This document shows, one piece after another, positions 41,180 through 50,092 of a stretch of 64,000 bases of DNA. Location of the stretch: assembly GCF_048548695.1 (NCBI RefSeq), contig NZ_JBLYIF010000006.1; one strand, given 5' to 3'. Origin of the DNA: Neptuniibacter sp048548695. GTDB lineage: Bacteria > Pseudomonadota > Gammaproteobacteria > Pseudomonadales > Balneatricaceae. The notes under the pieces are model-generated. The model searched no databases. It was given only the letters and a program-made list of their open reading frames with translations, and was not told the DNA's origin. Position 1 is the first letter of the stretch, and each line of letters begins with the position of its first letter. The translations under genes and the position numbers were made by a program.

Positions 41180-43789
41180 ATGGGTGATCTAGCCAGAGAG
41201 ATTCAGCCGGTCAATATCGAGGACGAACTGAAGCAGTCTTACCTCGATTATGCGATGAGTGTAATTGTTGGGCGTGCCTTGCCTGATGCGCGTGACGGTC
41301 TGAAACCGGTCCACCGTAGGGTGTTGTTTGCCATGAACGAACTTGGCAACGACTGGAACAAGCCTTACAAAAAATCGGCGCGTGTTGTGGGTGACGTAAT
41401 CGGTAAATATCACCCCCATGGTGATAGTGCTGTTTATGACACCATTGTGCGGATGGCGCAGAATTTTTCCATGCGTTACATGCTTGTCGATGGCCAGGGT
41501 AACTTTGGTTCCATTGATGGTGACTCTGCTGCCGCTATGCGTTATACCGAAATCCGCATGGCCAAAATCTCCCATGAGTTGCTGGCTGACTTGGATAAAG
41601 AAACCGTCAATTTTGTTGATAACTATGACGGTACCGAGAAAATCCCCGCAGTATTGCCCAATCGGTTGCCAAACCTGCTGGTAAACGGCTCCTCCGGTAT
41701 TGCTGTAGGCATGGCAACGAATATTCCGCCACATAATCTCAGGGAAGTGATTCGCGGTTGTATTGCGCTGATTGAAAATGGCGAGCTCACTATCGATGAG
41801 CTGATGGAATACATTCCAGGTCCTGATTTTCCTACTGGCGGTATTATCAACGGCCGTGCCGGTATCGTGCAGGCTTATCGCACGGGCCGTGGTCGTATCT
41901 ATGTGCGTGCCAAACATCATGTTGAAGAAGACCCGAAAACCGGCCGCCTTGCACTGATTATCACTGAAATCCCGTACCAGCTGAACAAGGCTCGCCTGAT
42001 TGAGAAAATCGCTGAGCTGGTGAAAGAGAAAAAGCTGGAAGGGATCTCCGAGCTGCGTGACGAGTCCGATAAAGACGGTATGCGGATTGTGATTGAGCTG
42101 CGTCGCGGTGAAGTGCCAGATGTCATCATCAACAACCTGTTCACCCAAACCCAGATGCAGTCTGTGTTCGGTATCAACATGGTGGCCCTGGTTGATGGCC
42201 AGCCGCAGTTGTTGAACCTGAAGAGCGCACTGGAATGCTTTATTCGTCATCGACGTGAGGTGGTAACCCGCCGCACGGTGTATGAGCTACGTAAAGCGCG
42301 GGATCGCGGGCATATTCTGGAAGGCCTGGCCGTCGCGCTGGCCAATATTGATCCGGTTATCGAACTGATCAAACAGTCGCCGAACCCGGCAGAAGCAAAA
42401 GAACGCCTGGTTGCTCAAGCCTGGGCACCGGGTGATGTGATTCAGATGCTGGAGCGAGCGGGTGAAGATGCGTGCCGTCCGGAAGATCTGGATGACTGCT
42501 TTGGTTTGCGTGAAGGCAGTTATCACCTGTCGCCGGTTCAGGCTCAGGCCATTCTGGATCTGCGTCTGCATCGCTTGACCGGTTTGGAACATGAAAAATT
42601 GATCGCAGAATACCGCGATCTGCTGGATAAAATCGCGGAATTGCTGAAAATTCTAGGTTCGCGTGAACGCTTGATGGAAGTGATCCGTGAAGAGTTGGAA
42701 GCGGTGTTGGATGAGTATGGTGATGAGCGTCGCAGTGAAATTATTGCTTCGCGTCAGGATCTGACTATTGCCGACCTGATCACTGAGGAAGATATGGTTG
42801 TCACCATCTCCCATGGTGGTTATGCCAAAACACAGCCGTTGACTGACTACCAGGCACAGCGCCGCGGTGGTAAGGGTAAATCTGCAGCAGCAATCAAAGA
42901 TGAAGATTTTATTGAACATCTGTTGATTGCCAATAGTCACGATACCATTCTGCTGTTTACTGACCGAGGCAAGGTTTACTGGTTGAGGGTCTTCGAAATC
43001 CCGCAAGCCAGTCGTGCTGCGCGCGGTCGTCCGGTGGTGAATATTCTTCCGCTGGACGAAAATGAACGTATCAGTACTATCCTGCCGGTCGGCACTTATG
43101 ACGAAGATAAGTTTATTTTCATGGCAACGTCTTCCGGTGTAGTCAAGAAAACTGCATTGACCAATTTCGCCCGGCCGCGTAGTAGTGGCCTGATCGCTCT
43201 GGATCTATTGGATGACGATCATCTGATTGGTGCAGCAATCACCTGTGGCGAAGATGATGTCATGCTGTTCACCAGCGCAGGTAAGTGTATGCGCTTCCGC
43301 GAAAGTGACGTGCGGCCGATGGGTCGGACCGCGCGCGGTGTACGTGGGGTGCGGATGGATGAGAAGACTCATGTTATCTCGCTTATCATCCCGCAGGATG
43401 GCGGTAAGGTGCTCACCGCTTCAGCCAATGGCTATGGCAAGAAAACTCCGATTGAAGAGTTCCCAGTCAAAGGTCGTGGCGGACAGGGTGTTATCGCTCA
43501 GCAGTGTTCGGCCCGTAATGGTGAACTGGCCGGTGCCGTTCAGGTGCTGGATGGTGATGATGTTATGCTGATCAGTAACCGCGGTACTCTGGTGCGTACA
43601 ACCTCGGATGGTATCTCAGAACTGAGTCGAAATACGCAGGGTGTGACGCTGATCCGGGTCTCGGAAGATGAACACCTGGTGAGAGTGGCGCGTATTGAGG
43701 AGCCGGAAGCTGATGAGCTTGTCGCACCCGATGCTGCAGCGGAGGGTGAGTCAGGCGCCGCAGAGCCAGCGGATACACCAGAAGCCTAA
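41180..43789 (+). CDS. gyrA: DNA gyrase subunit A
   Basis: An 869-residue gyrase A subunit, the DNA-cleaving half of the A2B2 enzyme that introduces negative supercoils. The active-site tyrosine is residue 122 (in AAAMRYTEIRM). The quinolone region reads HPHGDSAVYD with Ser83 and Asp87 as in susceptible E. coli. The C-terminal beta-pinwheel carries the gyrase box QRRGGKG (in YQAQRRGGKGKS), and the tail is acidic. AAGGA lies 6 nt before the ATG. A terminator follows before serC. Confidence 0.98.
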   Translation: MGDLAREIQPVNIEDELKQSYLDYAMSVIVGRALPDARDGLKPVHRRVLFAMNELGNDWNKPYKKSARVVGDVIGKYHPHGDSAVYDTIVRMAQNFSMRYMLVDGQGNFGSIDGDSAAAMRYTEIRMAKISHELLADLDKETVNFVDNYDGTEKIPAVLPNRLPNLLVNGSSGIAVGMATNIPPHNLREVIRGCIALIENGELTIDELMEYIPGPDFPTGGIINGRAGIVQAYRTGRGRIYVRAKHHVEEDPKTGRLALIITEIPYQLNKARLIEKIAELVKEKKLEGISELRDESDKDGMRIVIELRRGEVPDVIINNLFTQTQMQSVFGINMVALVDGQPQLLNLKSALECFIRHRREVVTRRTVYELRKARDRGHILEGLAVALANIDPVIELIKQSPNPAEAKERLVAQAWAPGDVIQMLERAGEDACRPEDLDDCFGLREGSYHLSPVQAQAILDLRLHRLTGLEHEKLIAEYRDLLDKIAELLKILGSRERLMEVIREELEAVLDEYGDERRSEIIASRQDLTIADLITEEDMVVTISHGGYAKTQPLTDYQAQRRGGKGKSAAAIKDEDFIEHLLIANSHDTILLFTDRGKVYWLRVFEIPQASRAARGRPVVNILPLDENERISTILPVGTYDEDKFIFMATSSGVVKKTALTNFARPRSSGLIALDLLDDDHLIGAAITCGEDDVMLFTSAGKCMRFRESDVRPMGRTARGVRGVRMDEKTHVISLIIPQDGGKVLTASANGYGKKTPIEEFPVKGRGGQGVIAQQCSARNGELAGAVQVLDGDDVMLISNRGTLVRTTSDGISELSRNTQGVTLIRVSEDEHLVRVARIEEPEADELVAPDAAAEGESGAAEPADTPEA

Positions 43790-43793
43790 CCTC

Positions 43794-43823
43794 AAAAGTG
43801 CGGCTCCTTTGGGCCGCACTTTT
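43794..43823 (+). terminator. Intrinsic terminator between gyrA and serC
   Basis: AAAAGTGCGGC and GCCGCACTTTT around an 8-nt loop, directly after the gyrA stop. Confidence 0.85.
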
Positions 43824-43851
43824 CATTCAAGATCTTATTGAAGAGCGATAC

Positions 43852-44934
43852 ATGACACGTAAGTACAATTTCAGCGCCGGTCCTGCCGGACTGCCTGATG
43901 CGGTGCTCGAGCGGGCACAACAGGAATTGCTGGACTGGCATGGTAAAGGACTCTCCATCATGGAGATGAGCCACCGTAGTCAAGAGTTTGTAAGTGTTGC
44001 CGAACAGGCTGAGCAGGATCTACGTGACCTGTTGGCGATACCGCAGAACTATAAAGTTCTATTTCTGCAGGGCGGAGCGACCTCACAATTTTCGATGGTG
44101 CCGTTGAATTTGCTGGGTGGTAACAGCCACGCAGATTATCTGAATACGGGTATTTGGTCGGGCAAAGCGATCAGTGAAGCCAGTCGTTATTGTGAAGTTG
44201 CTATCGCCGGTTCTACTCAGGCTGAAAGCTTTACCCGGGTGCCACGCCAGGATGAGTTGTTTCTGAACCCGCATGCGGCTTATGTGCATTACACGCCTAA
44301 CGAAACCATTGGTGGCGTTGAGTATGACTATATCCCTGAGACGGGTGACGTGCCGCTGGTGGCGGATATGTCATCTAATATTCTCTCCAGAGAAATAGAT
44401 GTCAGTCGCTTTGGGTTGATCTATGCCGGCGCACAGAAAAATATCGGACCGGCCGGTTTGACGGTAGTTATTGTGCGTGATGATTTACTGGGTCAGGCAG
44501 CGGGCAATGCCCCCACTATGTTTGACTATAAGGTACATGCTGATGCCGGTTCCATGTGCAATACACCGCCTACCTATGGCTGGTATCTGGCGGGGCTGGT
44601 GTTTCAGTGGTTGAAAGAACAAGGCGGCCTGGCAGCCATGGAAGCAGTGAATCGCCGTAAGGCTGAAAAACTCTATAACAGCATCGATAGTAGTGACTTT
44701 TACGCCAATCCGATGCGGCCCCAGAACCGTTCCTGGATGAACGTGCCCTTTACCCTGGCTGATGCAGCACTGGACAAAACCTTCTTGGCGGAAGCTGAAA
44801 ATGCGGGTTTGTTGAATCTCCAGGGGCATCGCTCTGTCGGTGGTATGCGGGCAAGTATCTACAATGCTGTGACCGAGACTGCAGTAGATGCGTTGATTGA
44901 TTTTATGCACAGTTTTGAAAAACAGTACGGCTAA
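43852..44934 (+). CDS. serC: 3-phosphoserine / phosphohydroxythreonine aminotransferase
   Basis: A 360-residue class V PLP aminotransferase for serine and pyridoxal phosphate synthesis. It starts MTRKYNFSAGPAGLPDAV. FLQGGATSQFSMVPLNL is the phosphate-cup segment, the PLP lysine is in YAGAQKNIGPAGLTVV, and the tail LQGHRSVGGMRASIYNA is typical. The ATG at 43852 has GAAGAG upstream. It heads a run serC-pheA-hisC-tyrA/aroA-cmk-rpsA with short gaps or overlaps. Confidence 0.97.
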   Translation: MTRKYNFSAGPAGLPDAVLERAQQELLDWHGKGLSIMEMSHRSQEFVSVAEQAEQDLRDLLAIPQNYKVLFLQGGATSQFSMVPLNLLGGNSHADYLNTGIWSGKAISEASRYCEVAIAGSTQAESFTRVPRQDELFLNPHAAYVHYTPNETIGGVEYDYIPETGDVPLVADMSSNILSREIDVSRFGLIYAGAQKNIGPAGLTVVIVRDDLLGQAAGNAPTMFDYKVHADAGSMCNTPPTYGWYLAGLVFQWLKEQGGLAAMEAVNRRKAEKLYNSIDSSDFYANPMRPQNRSWMNVPFTLADAALDKTFLAEAENAGLLNLQGHRSVGGMRASIYNAVTETAVDALIDFMHSFEKQYG

Positions 44935-44948
44935 GTGGGGCATGCAGC

Positions 44949-46043
44949 ATGTCTGAGCAGGAAAAAGAACTGGGTAAACTGCGTGATCAGATAGATGCGA
45001 TTGATCAGCAGATTCATACACTGCTGAATCAGCGTGCCAGCTGTGCGCAACAGGTTGCGGATGTGAAGCAAAAGCACCGCGGCGATGAGGCTCCTGTTTT
45101 TTACCGCCCCGAACGTGAAGCACAGGTGCTGCGTGCTGTGATGCAGCGTAACCCGGGGCCATTACCGGACAAAGAAGTTGCCCGATTGTTTCGGGAAATC
45201 ATGTCGGTTTGTCTGGCATTGGAAGCGCCTATGCAGGTCGCGTTTCTCGGACCTGAAGGTACCTTTACTCAACAGGCAGCACATAAACACTTTGGACACT
45301 CTGCCAGTAACCTGCCGTTGCCAGCGTTACGGGATGTGTTTCGTGAAGTTCAGGCAGGGACTGCGCAATATGGTGTTGTGCCAATTGAAAATACCACTGA
45401 AGGCGTGGTCAGCCATACGGTTGATCTGTTTCGCCAGTTTGACCTGAAAATCTGTGGTGAAGTCGAAGTCCCGGTACATCTGCATCTACTGATGAAAAAA
45501 GGTGCCGATCCTAAAAAGATCAGCCGTATTTTGTCGCATCAGCAGTCATTGGCGCAGTGTCGCACCTGGCTCGATCAAAACCAGCCTGCAAGTGAAAAAA
45601 TGGCGGTCAGCTCGAATGCAGAAGCGGCACGACTGGTTGCCAGCTCCCAGGATGAAAATTGCGCTGCGGTTGCAGGTGACATGGCCGCGGAACAATATGA
45701 GTTGGTCAGTGTTGAGCGTAATGTCGAGGATAATCCCGACAACAGCACTCGCTTTCTCATCATCGGCACACAGGATGTCGGTCCGAGCGGCGATGATAAG
45801 AGTTCTATCTTGGTGTCGGTGAATAATCAGCCAGGGGCCTTATATCAGCTATTGGAACCGTTTTATCAGCACAATATCAGTCTCACACGGGTAGAATCCC
45901 GGTGCAGTCGCCAGCAGTCAATTTTTTATATAGATTTCGCCGGACACCACTCTGAAAAAGCGGTGAACGCTGTGTTAAAACAGTTACAGCAGGTAAGTGT
46001 AGAACTCAAACTGCTGGGCTCATACCCCCGTGCGGTGCTCTAA
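44949..46043 (+). CDS. pheA: Bifunctional chorismate mutase / prephenate dehydratase (P-protein)
   Basis: A 364-residue fused enzyme of phenylalanine synthesis. Residues 1-90: AroQ-type mutase (LRDQIDAIDQQIHTLLNQRA). Residues 95-275: dehydratase (AFLGPEGTFTQQAAHKHFG, then VVPIENTTEGVVSHTVD and the Thr in NSTRFLIIG). Residues 280-end: ACT domain with GALYQLLEPF and ESRCSR, the phenylalanine feedback site. There is no upstream Phe-rich leader peptide, so attenuation of the E. coli type is not evident. Confidence 0.97.
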   Translation: MSEQEKELGKLRDQIDAIDQQIHTLLNQRASCAQQVADVKQKHRGDEAPVFYRPEREAQVLRAVMQRNPGPLPDKEVARLFREIMSVCLALEAPMQVAFLGPEGTFTQQAAHKHFGHSASNLPLPALRDVFREVQAGTAQYGVVPIENTTEGVVSHTVDLFRQFDLKICGEVEVPVHLHLLMKKGADPKKISRILSHQQSLAQCRTWLDQNQPASEKMAVSSNAEAARLVASSQDENCAAVAGDMAAEQYELVSVERNVEDNPDNSTRFLIIGTQDVGPSGDDKSSILVSVNNQPGALYQLLEPFYQHNISLTRVESRCSRQQSIFYIDFAGHHSEKAVNAVLKQLQQVSVELKLLGSYPRAVL

Positions 46044-46052
46044 GGAATCCCT

Positions 46053-47156
46053 ATGAGTTGTGATTACAGAGCCTTGGCAACCTCAGGCGTGCAGGGATTG
46101 CAGCCCTACCTGCCTGGTAAGCCAGCTGAGGAATTACAACGAGAATTAGGCTTGGCGTCGGTGGTGAAACTGGCCAGTAACGAAAACCCGCTGGGCGTTT
46201 CTGGTAAAGTGAAGGCTGCGCTGGCAGCAGAACTGGATGCAGTTGCGCTCTATCCTGATAGTGCGGGTTATCACCTGAAACAGGCGCTGTCACAGCAGTT
46301 TGATCTTCCTGTTACGCAATTAACACTGGGTAATGGTTCAAACGACGTGCTTGAGCTGATTGCCAAGGCTTATCTGCAGCCTGGTGCTGAAGTTATTTAT
46401 TCCGAATATGCCTTCTTGGTTTATGCTTTGGTCACGCAAGCTTGTGGTGCTAAAGCAATTGTGACGGCGGCCAAAGACTGGGGGCATGACCTGCAGGGGA
46501 TGGCTGCAGCCATTACCAACAAAACCCGCCTGATTTTTCTGGCCAACCCTAACAACCCAACCGGTACCTGGTTTACTCAAGCTGAGTTGGAGGTATTTAT
46601 GGCTCAGGTGCCTGAGCAGGTGTTGGTTGTGCTGGATGAAGCCTATACCGAGTATGTGCTTGATAGTGGTTTTCCAGATGGGCTTGTGTTGCAAAAGCGG
46701 TACCGCAATCTGGTAGTCACCCGTACCTTTTCTAAGGCATATGGCCTGGCAGGGCTGCGCATTGGTTACGCGGTCTCGGATCCGCAGGTGGCGGATATCT
46801 TAAGTCGCGTCAGGCAGCCCTTTAATGTGAGTAGTTTGGGGTTAGTGGCGGCCACCGCGGCGCTGGCAGATGCGGATTTTCTAGCGCGGACACAGCGTTG
46901 TAATCAGGCTGGTATGCGCCAGATGGAAGCAGGTCTGGCCGTTTTAGGTTTGCCCTGGATACCTTCTGCGGGCAACTTTATTACCGTTGATATGCAGCAA
47001 CCTGCGGGGCCTGTGTATCAGGCAATGCTGACGCGTGGAGTCATTGTACGCCCCCTGGCAAATTACGGCATGCCGGAACACCTGAGGATAAGCATTGGTC
47101 GGCCGGAAGACAACGCCCGTTGCCTGGATGTATTAAAAGAGGTACTCGATTCATGA
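46053..47156 (+). CDS. hisC: Histidinol-phosphate aminotransferase
   Basis: A 367-residue class I/II PLP aminotransferase. SNENPLGVS at the N-terminus, the NPNNPTGTW segment, LDEAYTEYV and the PLP-lysine loop TRTFSKAYGLAGLRIGY are all present. In pseudomonads the copy in this position (hisC2) also acts on aromatic substrates, which would fit between pheA and tyrA/aroA; that broader role is inferred from context. The stop overlaps the next gene's ATG (ATGA). Confidence 0.93.
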   Translation: MSCDYRALATSGVQGLQPYLPGKPAEELQRELGLASVVKLASNENPLGVSGKVKAALAAELDAVALYPDSAGYHLKQALSQQFDLPVTQLTLGNGSNDVLELIAKAYLQPGAEVIYSEYAFLVYALVTQACGAKAIVTAAKDWGHDLQGMAAAITNKTRLIFLANPNNPTGTWFTQAELEVFMAQVPEQVLVVLDEAYTEYVLDSGFPDGLVLQKRYRNLVVTRTFSKAYGLAGLRIGYAVSDPQVADILSRVRQPFNVSSLGLVAATAALADADFLARTQRCNQAGMRQMEAGLAVLGLPWIPSAGNFITVDMQQPAGPVYQAMLTRGVIVRPLANYGMPEHLRISIGRPEDNARCLDVLKEVLDS

Positions 47157-49375
47157 CGCTGATCCCGGTTAATACAACACTGGTTATCGGCCTGGGGCTG
47201 ATTGGTGGCTCATTAGCGAAAGCCTTACGGGCGAATCGTCGCTTTGGGCAGGTGTTGGGTTACGATCGAGACCCGGCAGAAACCGAACAGGGTCTGCTCA
47301 GCGGAGTAATAGATCAGGCTGTTTCTGCAGAGGGCTTGGCGTCTGCAGTTGAGCAGGCTGACTTGGTCGTATTAGCGGTGCCAGTGAAAGTAATGGAAAC
47401 GGTGCTGGCACATATTGCCCCGTTTCTCTCTAAGCAGACATTGGTGACTGACGTAGGCAGTACCAAAAAAAATGTCGTAGAAGCGGCAATGCGTGTATTT
47501 GGCCAAATCCCAGAGGGCTTTGTGCCCGGTCATCCTATTGCAGGATCTGAAAAAAGTGGTGTGGCTGCCGCTGATGCTGATCTATTCAAAGCGCACAAGG
47601 TGATTCTGACGCCTTTGGCACAATCGTCCGAGGCGGCGGTAGCAACCCTGACTGCGTTATGGCGCTCCACCGGCGCAGAAGTCTTACTGATGGATGTGGC
47701 GCGTCATGATGAGGTGCTGGCGGCGACCAGTCACCTGCCGCACATTTTGGCGTTTTCTCTGGTCGATACTTTAGCCAGAGAGCAAGATAATACTGATATT
47801 TTTCGTTACGCTGCCGGCGGTTTCCGGGACTTTACCCGAATCGCTGGTAGTGATCCGACCATGTGGCATGACATCTGTCTGGCAAACAAACAGGCATTGC
47901 TGGGGCAGCTGGATCACTTCAGTGCCGGGCTGGCTCAATTGCGAACCGCCATAGAGCAGGGTGATGGGCAGACCATGCTGGGTATCTTTACCCGGGCTCA
48001 GGCCGCGCGGGAACATTTCTCAAGAATTCTTTCTGGTACAGCATATTCACAAAATATGAACAATTTAAGCGTAATCTTTCGTACGCAGCCGGGTGGCAGC
48101 GTAACAGGTAGCATTCGGGTACCGGGTGATAAATCAATTTCTCACCGCTCAATTATGTTGGGCTCGCTGGCGAACGGCGTGACTGAGGTGGCAGGTTTTC
48201 TGGAAGGTGAAGACAGCTTGGCTACCCTGCAGGCATTTCGCGACATGGGGGTGGTTATTGAAGGGCCGGATGAAGGTCGGGTAACCATCTATGGCGTGGG
48301 CATGCATGGGCTGAAGCAGCCGCCGGGTCCACTGTATTTGGGTAACTCGGGTACCTCTATGCGGTTGCTGTCAGGTTTGCTGGCGGCTCAGGCGTTTGAT
48401 ACTGAACTCACGGGTGATGAGTCATTGAGCAAGCGCCCCATGGGTCGTGTTGCTGACCCATTGCGGCTGATGGGTGCTCAGATAGAAACGGCCGAACAGG
48501 GCCGTCCGCCGTTAAGAATCAAGGGCGGTCAGCCACTGAAAGGCATTCATTACGATATGCCGATGGCGAGTGCGCAGGTGAAGTCCTGCCTGTTGCTGGC
48601 AGGCCTTTATGCTGAGGGTGAAACGGCGGTGACCGAACCCGCGCCGACCCGCGATCATACTGAGCGTATGTTAAAAGGTTTTGGTTATGAGGTGGTTCAG
48701 GACGCTGCCAAAGCTTCTCTCAGTGCTGGTGGGCAATTGCAGGCATGTTATATCGATGTGCCTTCGGATATCTCATCAGCTACGTTCTTTATGGTGGCTG
48801 CGGCGATTGCCCCAGGTTCTGACCTGACACTTGAGCATGTTGGCATTAACCCGACGCGTATCGGGGTGATCAACATCTTGCGCTTGATGGGGGCTGATAT
48901 CAGCCTGAACAATGAGCAAGAAGTGGGTGGTGAACCGGTGGCGGATATTCGTGTGCGTTACGCGCCGCTAAAAGGCATTCATGTGCCGGAAGATCAGGTG
49001 CCATTGGCGATTGATGAGTTTCCTGCCCTGTTTGTGGCCGCTGCCTGCGCTGAGGGTGAGACCGTGGTCACGGGTGCTGAAGAACTGCGGGTTAAAGAAA
49101 GTGACCGGATTCAGGTCATGGTAGATGGACTGAAAGCGTTGGGTGTCGATATTGAGGGCACTCCGGATGGTGCCATTATCAAAGGTGGCCCTCTGCAGGG
49201 TGGCGAGGTGGAAAGCCATGGCGATCACCGTATTGCGATGTCGTTTTGTGTTGCCGCGCTGCGGGCTCAGGGTGAAATTAAGATTAATGACTGCGCCAAT
49301 GTTGCCACATCCTTCCCTGGATTTGTTGAACTGGCTCAGCATGCCGGAATGAAGGTTAGTAAGGAGGAAGGCTGA
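47153..49375 (+). CDS. Bifunctional prephenate dehydrogenase / EPSP synthase fusion
   Basis: A 740-residue fusion. Residues about 1-290 are TyrA (VIGLGLIGGSLAKALRAN Rossmann loop, VTDVGSTKKNVVEA, HPIAGSEKSG, ATSHLPHILAF). From about residue 305 on it is AroA (VPGDKSISHRSIMLGSLA, LGNSGTSMRLLSGL, MASAQVKSCLLLAGL, RDHTERMLKGFG, ESHGDHRIAMSF). The two halves act in tyrosine synthesis and in the shikimate pathway. Both halves keep their key motifs, so both should be active. This tyrA-aroA fusion is known in pseudomonads and relatives. ATGA overlap with hisC and TGATG-type overlap with cmk. Confidence 0.96.
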   Translation: MTLIPVNTTLVIGLGLIGGSLAKALRANRRFGQVLGYDRDPAETEQGLLSGVIDQAVSAEGLASAVEQADLVVLAVPVKVMETVLAHIAPFLSKQTLVTDVGSTKKNVVEAAMRVFGQIPEGFVPGHPIAGSEKSGVAAADADLFKAHKVILTPLAQSSEAAVATLTALWRSTGAEVLLMDVARHDEVLAATSHLPHILAFSLVDTLAREQDNTDIFRYAAGGFRDFTRIAGSDPTMWHDICLANKQALLGQLDHFSAGLAQLRTAIEQGDGQTMLGIFTRAQAAREHFSRILSGTAYSQNMNNLSVIFRTQPGGSVTGSIRVPGDKSISHRSIMLGSLANGVTEVAGFLEGEDSLATLQAFRDMGVVIEGPDEGRVTIYGVGMHGLKQPPGPLYLGNSGTSMRLLSGLLAAQAFDTELTGDESLSKRPMGRVADPLRLMGAQIETAEQGRPPLRIKGGQPLKGIHYDMPMASAQVKSCLLLAGLYAEGETAVTEPAPTRDHTERMLKGFGYEVVQDAAKASLSAGGQLQACYIDVPSDISSATFFMVAAAIAPGSDLTLEHVGINPTRIGVINILRLMGADISLNNEQEVGGEPVADIRVRYAPLKGIHVPEDQVPLAIDEFPALFVAAACAEGETVVTGAEELRVKESDRIQVMVDGLKALGVDIEGTPDGAIIKGGPLQGGEVESHGDHRIAMSFCVAALRAQGEIKINDCANVATSFPGFVELAQHAGMKVSKEEG

Positions 49376-50061
49376 TGTCTTCACAACAGGTGCCGGTGAT
49401 TACTGTCGATGGGCCCAGTGGCTCGGGCAAAGGTACAATTTGCCAATTGCTGGCACGTGAACTGGGCTGGCATTTGCTGGACAGTGGTGCTCTCTATCGG
49501 TTGGTTGCTCTAGCTGCTCATCATCATGGTGTGGCGTTAAGTAATCATGAGGATCTAGTGGTGTTGGCTGCGCACCTAGATGTTCAATTCCTGGCTCAGA
49601 GCGATGCGCCGGGCGGTGTGATTTTGGAAGGTGAAGAAGTCACCGATGCGATCCGTACGGAAGATGTCGGTAAAGCGGCTTCTATTGTGGCGGCGATACC
49701 AGCTGTACGTGATGCTTTACTGTCTCGGCAACGGGCTTTTGCTGATACCCCCGGACTAATTGCGGATGGCCGAGATATGGGGACAGTGGTTTTTCCCACT
49801 GCAGAGGTCAAGATCTATCTTGATGCCAGTGCTGAAGAACGCGCGCAGCGCCGCTATAAGCAGTTGATAAGCAAGGGGGTGGGTGCTAGTCTTCAAGCTA
49901 TATTGGAGGACATTAAGGCACGAGATGACCGGGATATGAACCGTGCTGTTGCCCCCCTTAAGCCCGCGGCAGATGCAGTCATCCTAGATACGACCCGGAT
50001 GTCAATCGAAGAGGTTCTAGCCGCTGTGATGGATACAGCGAGGCACAAAGGGCTTCGCTGA
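49375..50061 (+). CDS. cmk: Cytidylate kinase
   Basis: A 228-residue NMP kinase that phosphorylates CMP and dCMP. P-loop GPSGSGKGTICQLLA, then GALYRLVALAA, the DGRDMGTVVFP motif with CMP contacts, and RDDRDMNRAVAPLKPA near the end. Overlaps the aroA stop by one base. Sits immediately upstream of rpsA as in most gammaproteobacteria. Normal length. Confidence 0.97.
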   Translation: MSSQQVPVITVDGPSGSGKGTICQLLARELGWHLLDSGALYRLVALAAHHHGVALSNHEDLVVLAAHLDVQFLAQSDAPGGVILEGEEVTDAIRTEDVGKAASIVAAIPAVRDALLSRQRAFADTPGLIADGRDMGTVVFPTAEVKIYLDASAEERAQRRYKQLISKGVGASLQAILEDIKARDDRDMNRAVAPLKPAADAVILDTTRMSIEEVLAAVMDTARHKGLR

Positions 50062-50092
50062 AACGCCTCAACTTTTGCGGGATTGAGCTGTC

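Noticed and set aside
41189..42250. 353-residue minus frame opposite gyrA
   Set aside because: Long only because of codon bias in gyrA; no SD or family likeness, and gyrA is complete with all active-site residues.
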